From NCBI RefSeq assembly GCF_002904295.1, contig NZ_PPHG01000086.1:124001-188000 (forward strand): DNA of 64,000 nucleotides, given 5' to 3'. Under the pieces are notes generated by a model. The model was not told the origin of the DNA. It searched no databases and was given only the letters and a program-made list of their open reading frames with translations. This DNA comes from Amycolatopsis sp. CA-128772. GTDB lineage: Bacteria > Actinomycetota > Actinomycetes > Mycobacteriales > Pseudonocardiaceae. Positions within the stretch are counted from its first letter, which is position 1, and the number at the start of each line of letters is the position of its first letter. The translations under genes were made by a program, and so were the position numbers. Below, piece by piece: positions 60,444 to 64,000 of the stretch.

Positions 60444-62588
60444 GTGGCTGATCGTGCGGCGGTCGAACAGATCCTCGAGCGGGTGGCGGCCGACGGCCGG
60501 TCGTCGCTGACCGCGCCCGAGGGGCGGGCGGTCTGCGAGGCGTACGGTATCCCGACGCCGGCCGAGCGGCTGGCCACCACGGCCGGGGAAGCCGTGGCCC
60601 ACGCCGAAGCCATCGGGCTGCCGGTGGTGCTCAAGATCGTTTCGCCGGACATCCTGCACAAGACCGAGGCCGGCGGGGTGCTCGTCGGGCTGACGGACGT
60701 GGATGCGGTATCCGCGGGATTCGTGCAGATCGTGGCCAATGCCCTGGCGTACGACGCCGACGCGAAGATCCTCGGCGTCCAGGTCCAGCAGATGCTCACC
60801 GAAGGCCAGGAGGTGATCATCGGTTCGGTCACCGACCCGACGTTCGGCAAGGTCGTCGCCTTCGGCCTCGGCGGGGTGCTCGTCGAGGTGCTCAAGGACG
60901 TCACCTTCCGGCTCGCGCCGACGTCGACCGACGAGGCGCTGTCGATGATCGACGGTATCCAGGCGGCCGAGATCCTGCGGGGCGTCCGCGGGTCGGCTCC
61001 GGCCGACCGCGGCGCGCTCGCGGCCGTGCTCACCGGCCTGGGCGAGCTGGTCACCGACTTCCCGCAGCTGTCGGAGGTCGACCTCAACCCGGTGCTCGCC
61101 ACGCCGGGCGGCGCCACCGCGGTCGACGTCCGCATCCTCGTCGACCCGGAAGCCGCGAAGAAACCGCACCGGTTCACCCGGGACGAGATCCTCGCGTCGA
61201 TGAACCGGATCATGAAACCGGCGGCGGTCGCGGTGATCGGCGCGTCGGCCGAAGCCGGGAAGATCGGCAACTCGGTGCTGAAGAACCTGGTCGATGGCGG
61301 GTACGCGGGCGAGATCCACCCGATCAACCCCAAGGCCGCCGAGATCCTCGACCGCAAGGCCTACCCGAGCATCACCGACGTCCCCGGCGACGTCGACGTC
61401 GCGGTGTTCGCCATCCCGGCGAAGTTCGTCCCCGCGGCGCTGGAAGAGGCCGGGAAGAAGGGCGTCGCCGGCGCCATCCTCATCCCCTCGGGATTCGGCG
61501 AGACCGGCAACGTCGAGCTGCAGGACGAGGTCGTCGCGATCGCCCGGAAGCACGGCGTCCGCATCCTCGGGCCGAACATCTACGGCTACTACTACACGCC
61601 GGAAAACCTGTCGGCGACCTTCTGCACACCGTATGACCTCAAGGGTGGCGTGGCCCTTTCGTCGCAGAGCGGTGGGATCGGGATGGCGATCCTCGGCTTC
61701 AGCCGTTCGGCGAAGATGGGCGTCTCCTCGATCGTCGGCGTGGGCAACAAGGCCGACATCGACGAGGACGACCTGCTCACCTTCTTCGAGCAGGACGACA
61801 ACACCCAGCTCGTCGCCATGCACCTGGAGGACCTCAAGGACGGCCGGGCGTTCGCGGAAACGGCGAGCCGGGTGTCGAAGCGCAAGCCGGTCGTCGTGCT
61901 CAAGGCCGGCCGGACGTCGCAGGGCGCGAAGGCGGCCAGCTCGCACACCGGCGCGCTGGCCGGCGACGACAAGGTCTACGACGACATCCTCCGCCAGAGC
62001 GGCGTGATCCGGGCCCCCGGGCTGAACGACCTGCTCGAATACGCCCGCGGCATCCCGCTGCTGCCGGCGCCGCAGGGGGAGAACGTCGTCATCATCACCG
62101 GCGCCGGCGGGTCCGGCGTGCTCCTTTCGGACGCCTGTGTCGACAACGGGCTGCAGCTGATGGAGATCCCGCCGGACCTCGACACGGCGTTCCGGAAGTT
62201 CATCCCGCCGTTCGGCGCGGCCGGCAACCCCGTCGACATCACCGGCGGTGAGCCACCCTCGACCTACCGCAACACGATCGCGCTGGGCCTCGAGGACGAC
62301 CGCATCCACGCCCTGATCCTGGGCTACTGGCACACCATCGTCACCCCGCCGATGGTGTTCGCGCAGCTCGTCTCCGAAGTGGTCGGGAAGTACCGCGCGA
62401 AGGGGATCCACAAGCCCGTCGTGGCGTCGCTGGCCGGGGACGTCGAAGTGGAGGAGGCGAGCGAGTACCTGTACGACCGCGGCATCGTCGCGTACCCCTA
62501 CACCACCGAAAAGCCCGTGGCGGTGCTCGGCGCGAAGTACCGCTGGGCCCGGGCCGCGGGCCTGCTTTCGAACCTGAGTCAACGGTGA
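60444..62588 (+). CDS. ADP-forming acyl-CoA ligase (acetate-CoA ligase family), beta-alpha fusion
   Basis: 714 residues from a GTG. Residues 1-235 are an ATP-grasp beta-type domain (YGIPTPAERLATT, VLKIVSPDILHKTEAGGVLVGL, EVDLNPVLATPGG). The CoA-binding and ligase alpha-type domains follow (RIMKPAAVAVIGASAEAGKIGNSVL, phosphohistidine in SHTGALAG). The beta half is N-terminal, the reverse of classic Acs-type fusions. It may activate formate, oxalate or acetate to prime the frc cycle. The substrate is inferred from the operon. Confidence 0.85.
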   Translation: MADRAAVEQILERVAADGRSSLTAPEGRAVCEAYGIPTPAERLATTAGEAVAHAEAIGLPVVLKIVSPDILHKTEAGGVLVGLTDVDAVSAGFVQIVANALAYDADAKILGVQVQQMLTEGQEVIIGSVTDPTFGKVVAFGLGGVLVEVLKDVTFRLAPTSTDEALSMIDGIQAAEILRGVRGSAPADRGALAAVLTGLGELVTDFPQLSEVDLNPVLATPGGATAVDVRILVDPEAAKKPHRFTRDEILASMNRIMKPAAVAVIGASAEAGKIGNSVLKNLVDGGYAGEIHPINPKAAEILDRKAYPSITDVPGDVDVAVFAIPAKFVPAALEEAGKKGVAGAILIPSGFGETGNVELQDEVVAIARKHGVRILGPNIYGYYYTPENLSATFCTPYDLKGGVALSSQSGGIGMAILGFSRSAKMGVSSIVGVGNKADIDEDDLLTFFEQDDNTQLVAMHLEDLKDGRAFAETASRVSKRKPVVVLKAGRTSQGAKAASSHTGALAGDDKVYDDILRQSGVIRAPGLNDLLEYARGIPLLPAPQGENVVIITGAGGSGVLLSDACVDNGLQLMEIPPDLDTAFRKFIPPFGAAGNPVDITGGEPPSTYRNTIALGLEDDRIHALILGYWHTIVTPPMVFAQLVSEVVGKYRAKGIHKPVVASLAGDVEVEEASEYLYDRGIVAYPYTTEKPVAVLGAKYRWARAAGLLSNLSQR

Positions 62589-62603
62589 CGAAGGAGAACT
62601 CCG

Positions 62604-63980
62604 ATGACAGCAGCCACTCACCAGGAGATAGTCGACGAGAACGGAAGAGTTTACCGGGTAGGCGAGTCCCCGTACGACATCATGGGACGTTCGCGCAGCT
62701 GGATGGTCTGGCTGCCGTGGATCGCCATGATGGCGGTGAGCGTGTTCGAGTACGGCTGGGGCGCCGTCGAGGGCACGCTGGAGGAGAAGTACGGCTGGAC
62801 GCTGTCGGACGCGTTCTGGCTGGCCAGCATCTGGGCGGTGTTCCAGGCCGGGGTGGCGTTCCCGGCGGGCCGCCTCCGGGAGAAGAACATCGTGTCGGCG
62901 AAGACGGCCATGCTGACCGGCGCGGTGTGCAGCGGCATCGGCTACTTCACCATCGCGCACAGCGGGAACCTGACGCTGGCGTTCATCGGGTACTCGGTCC
63001 TCGGCGGCACCGGCGCCGGGCTGGTGTACGCGACCTGCATCAACATGGTCGGCAAGTGGTACCCGGAGAAGCGCGGCGCCCGCACCGGGTTCGTGAACGG
63101 CGGGTTCGCCTACGGCTCGGTGCCGTTCATCTACCTGTTCAGCGCGTTCCTCGGGCACGAGAACGTCACCGGGGTGCTGGACGGCATCGGCCTGTACATG
63201 CTGATCGTCGTCGGCGTGTGCGGGTTCCTGTTCAAGGACCCGCCGAAGAGCTGGTGGCCGAAGGAGGTCGACCCGATCTCCTGGGCGAAGGGCAAGGCCG
63301 GCGTGCAGAGCCTGGCCAAGAACCCGCCGGCGGTCCGCCAGTTCGCCCCGATGGAGGCGGTCCGGACCGGCATGCTCCCGCTGATGTGGGTGTGCCTGGT
63401 GATCATCGGCGGCGTTTCGCTGTTCGGCATCAACTTCCAGGTGCCGTTCGCCAAGGAGAGCCACTTCGGCGCGTTCGTCGCGGCCTCTTCGGCCGGTGTG
63501 CTGGCCATCGTGAACGGCACCGGGCGCGCCGTCGTCGGCTGGGCGTCGGACAAGCTCGGGCGGCGCCAGACGCTGACCATCGTGCTGCTGATCGCCGGCG
63601 GCGCGCAGTTCGGCGTGCTCTACGCCGGGAACACGCACAACCTGGTGCTGTTCGTGGTGTTCGCGTTCCTGACCGGGTTCGGCGGCGGGGCGTTCTACCC
63701 GCTGTTCGCCGCGCTCGTGCCGGACTACTTCGGCGAGAACAACAACGCGTCGAACTACGGCCTGGTCTACAGCGCGAAACTGGTCGGTGGCGTCGGCGGC
63801 GGCGGGCTCGCCGCGGGGGTCATCAGCGCGTGGGGCTACACCGGCGCGTACGTCCTGGCCGGGTGCATCGCGGTGCTTTCGGCGGTGCTGACGCTGTTCC
63901 TGCGCCAGCCGGGCCGGCCGCGCCACCAGCTCGCCGAAACCGAGCTGGTGGCGCGGCCGTCCGCCGCGGCGGGCGGCTGA
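62604..63980 (+). CDS. OFA-family (oxalate/formate antiporter-like) MFS transporter, copy 2
   Basis: 458 residues with 12 predicted transmembrane helices. The N-terminus VDENGRVYRVGESPYDIMGRSRSWMVWL and motifs VFEYGWGAVEGTL, GTGAGLVYATCINMVGKWYPEKRGARTG and YPLFAALVPDYFGENNNASNYGLVYSAK are present. AAGGAG precedes the ATG. It is the last gene of the oxc-frc-ligase operon, giving strong context for oxalate uptake in exchange for formate. Downstream only 20 bp remain in the window. Confidence 0.92.
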   Translation: MTAATHQEIVDENGRVYRVGESPYDIMGRSRSWMVWLPWIAMMAVSVFEYGWGAVEGTLEEKYGWTLSDAFWLASIWAVFQAGVAFPAGRLREKNIVSAKTAMLTGAVCSGIGYFTIAHSGNLTLAFIGYSVLGGTGAGLVYATCINMVGKWYPEKRGARTGFVNGGFAYGSVPFIYLFSAFLGHENVTGVLDGIGLYMLIVVGVCGFLFKDPPKSWWPKEVDPISWAKGKAGVQSLAKNPPAVRQFAPMEAVRTGMLPLMWVCLVIIGGVSLFGINFQVPFAKESHFGAFVAASSAGVLAIVNGTGRAVVGWASDKLGRRQTLTIVLLIAGGAQFGVLYAGNTHNLVLFVVFAFLTGFGGGAFYPLFAALVPDYFGENNNASNYGLVYSAKLVGGVGGGGLAAGVISAWGYTGAYVLAGCIAVLSAVLTLFLRQPGRPRHQLAETELVARPSAAAGG

Positions 63981-64000
63981 CCCGCCGGGGTCTCAGCGGC

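Noticed and set aside
60312..63926. 1204-codon minus-strand frame opposite the ligase and OFA transporter
   Set aside because: It is antisense to two strongly conserved proteins, with low-complexity basic/acidic composition.
1..64000. CRISPR arrays, rRNA or tRNA genes
   Set aside because: No regularly spaced repeats and no cloverleaf-like or rRNA-like sequence were noticed; short RNAs could still be missed by eye.

Overview
The window is very GC-rich, has frequent GTG/TTG starts and tightly coupled operons, and encodes actinobacterial hallmark proteins: Lsr2, an EspR-like XRE regulator, a SARP/AfsR-type regulator and a MAB_1171c-family membrane protein. Many gene products, and a strongly over-represented palindrome GTCCACAGTGGAC, suggest a filamentous actinomycete of the Pseudonocardiaceae, most likely Amycolatopsis or a close relative. 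The genus is inferred, not proven. No RNA gene, CRISPR array, insertion sequence or prophage was found.

Layout. 1-14.9 kb: a mixed chromosomal region. It holds a truncated PAS-SpoIIE phosphatase, a cation/proton exchanger, a LysR regulator divergent from a pyruvate-oxidase-type ThDP enzyme, a secreted HNH lipoprotein, small enzymes, a secreted M1 peptidase and a SARP-NB-ARC-TPR regulator. 15-29.6 kb: an L-rhamnose locus, with lacI and a Tat-exported GH2 enzyme on the minus strand. Divergent from these is a nine-gene operon for an ABC importer (ATPase, two permeases, binding lipoprotein), mutarotase, isomerase, aldolase/dehydrogenase, an arabinose-isomerase-like protein and rhamnulokinase. Imperfect TGAAACGTTTCA-like sites lie on both sides of the divergent promoter.

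29.5-37.3 kb: the most interesting locus. A 1762-residue NACHT-HEAT (NLR-like) protein is encoded 3 nt downstream of a 114-residue protein. The small protein looks like a Bell/HeLo-type membrane-active effector whose C-terminus carries a short RHIM-like amyloid-signalling motif. A related motif sits at the extreme N-terminus of the NACHT protein. The pair lies 33 nt downstream of a DesK/NarL-type two-component system and may be co-transcribed with it.

37.3-45.7 kb: a carbohydrate region. It contains a LacI regulator, a GH31 enzyme with two inserted carbohydrate-binding modules, a DUF305 lipoprotein, a DUF1996 secreted protein and a discoidin-flanked TIM-barrel glycosidase. Three GAGAGCGCTCTC palindromes link the lacI, DUF1996 and glycosidase promoters. 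46.1-50.6 kb: an EspR-like XRE regulator, an ImmA-like zinc protease and a MAB_1171c membrane protein behind a promoter with three direct repeats, then a 2H phosphoesterase, a Cys-rich protein, and dinB behind a textbook LexA box. 50.7-52.4 kb: a frameshifted methyltransferase pseudogene, lsr2 with its terminator, and a hairpin-rich intergenic stretch.

52.5-64 kb: an oxalate locus. One OFA-family transporter and an internally deleted fdhD are on the plus strand, a LysR-sucD-sucC paralogue set is on the minus strand, and oxc-frc-acyl-CoA ligase-OFA transporter form a plus-strand operon. Together these would import oxalate, convert it to oxalyl-CoA with formyl-CoA as donor, and decarboxylate it to regenerate formyl-CoA, releasing formate. 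A shared 33-nt motif upstream of the first transporter and of oxc suggests both promoters answer to one regulator.
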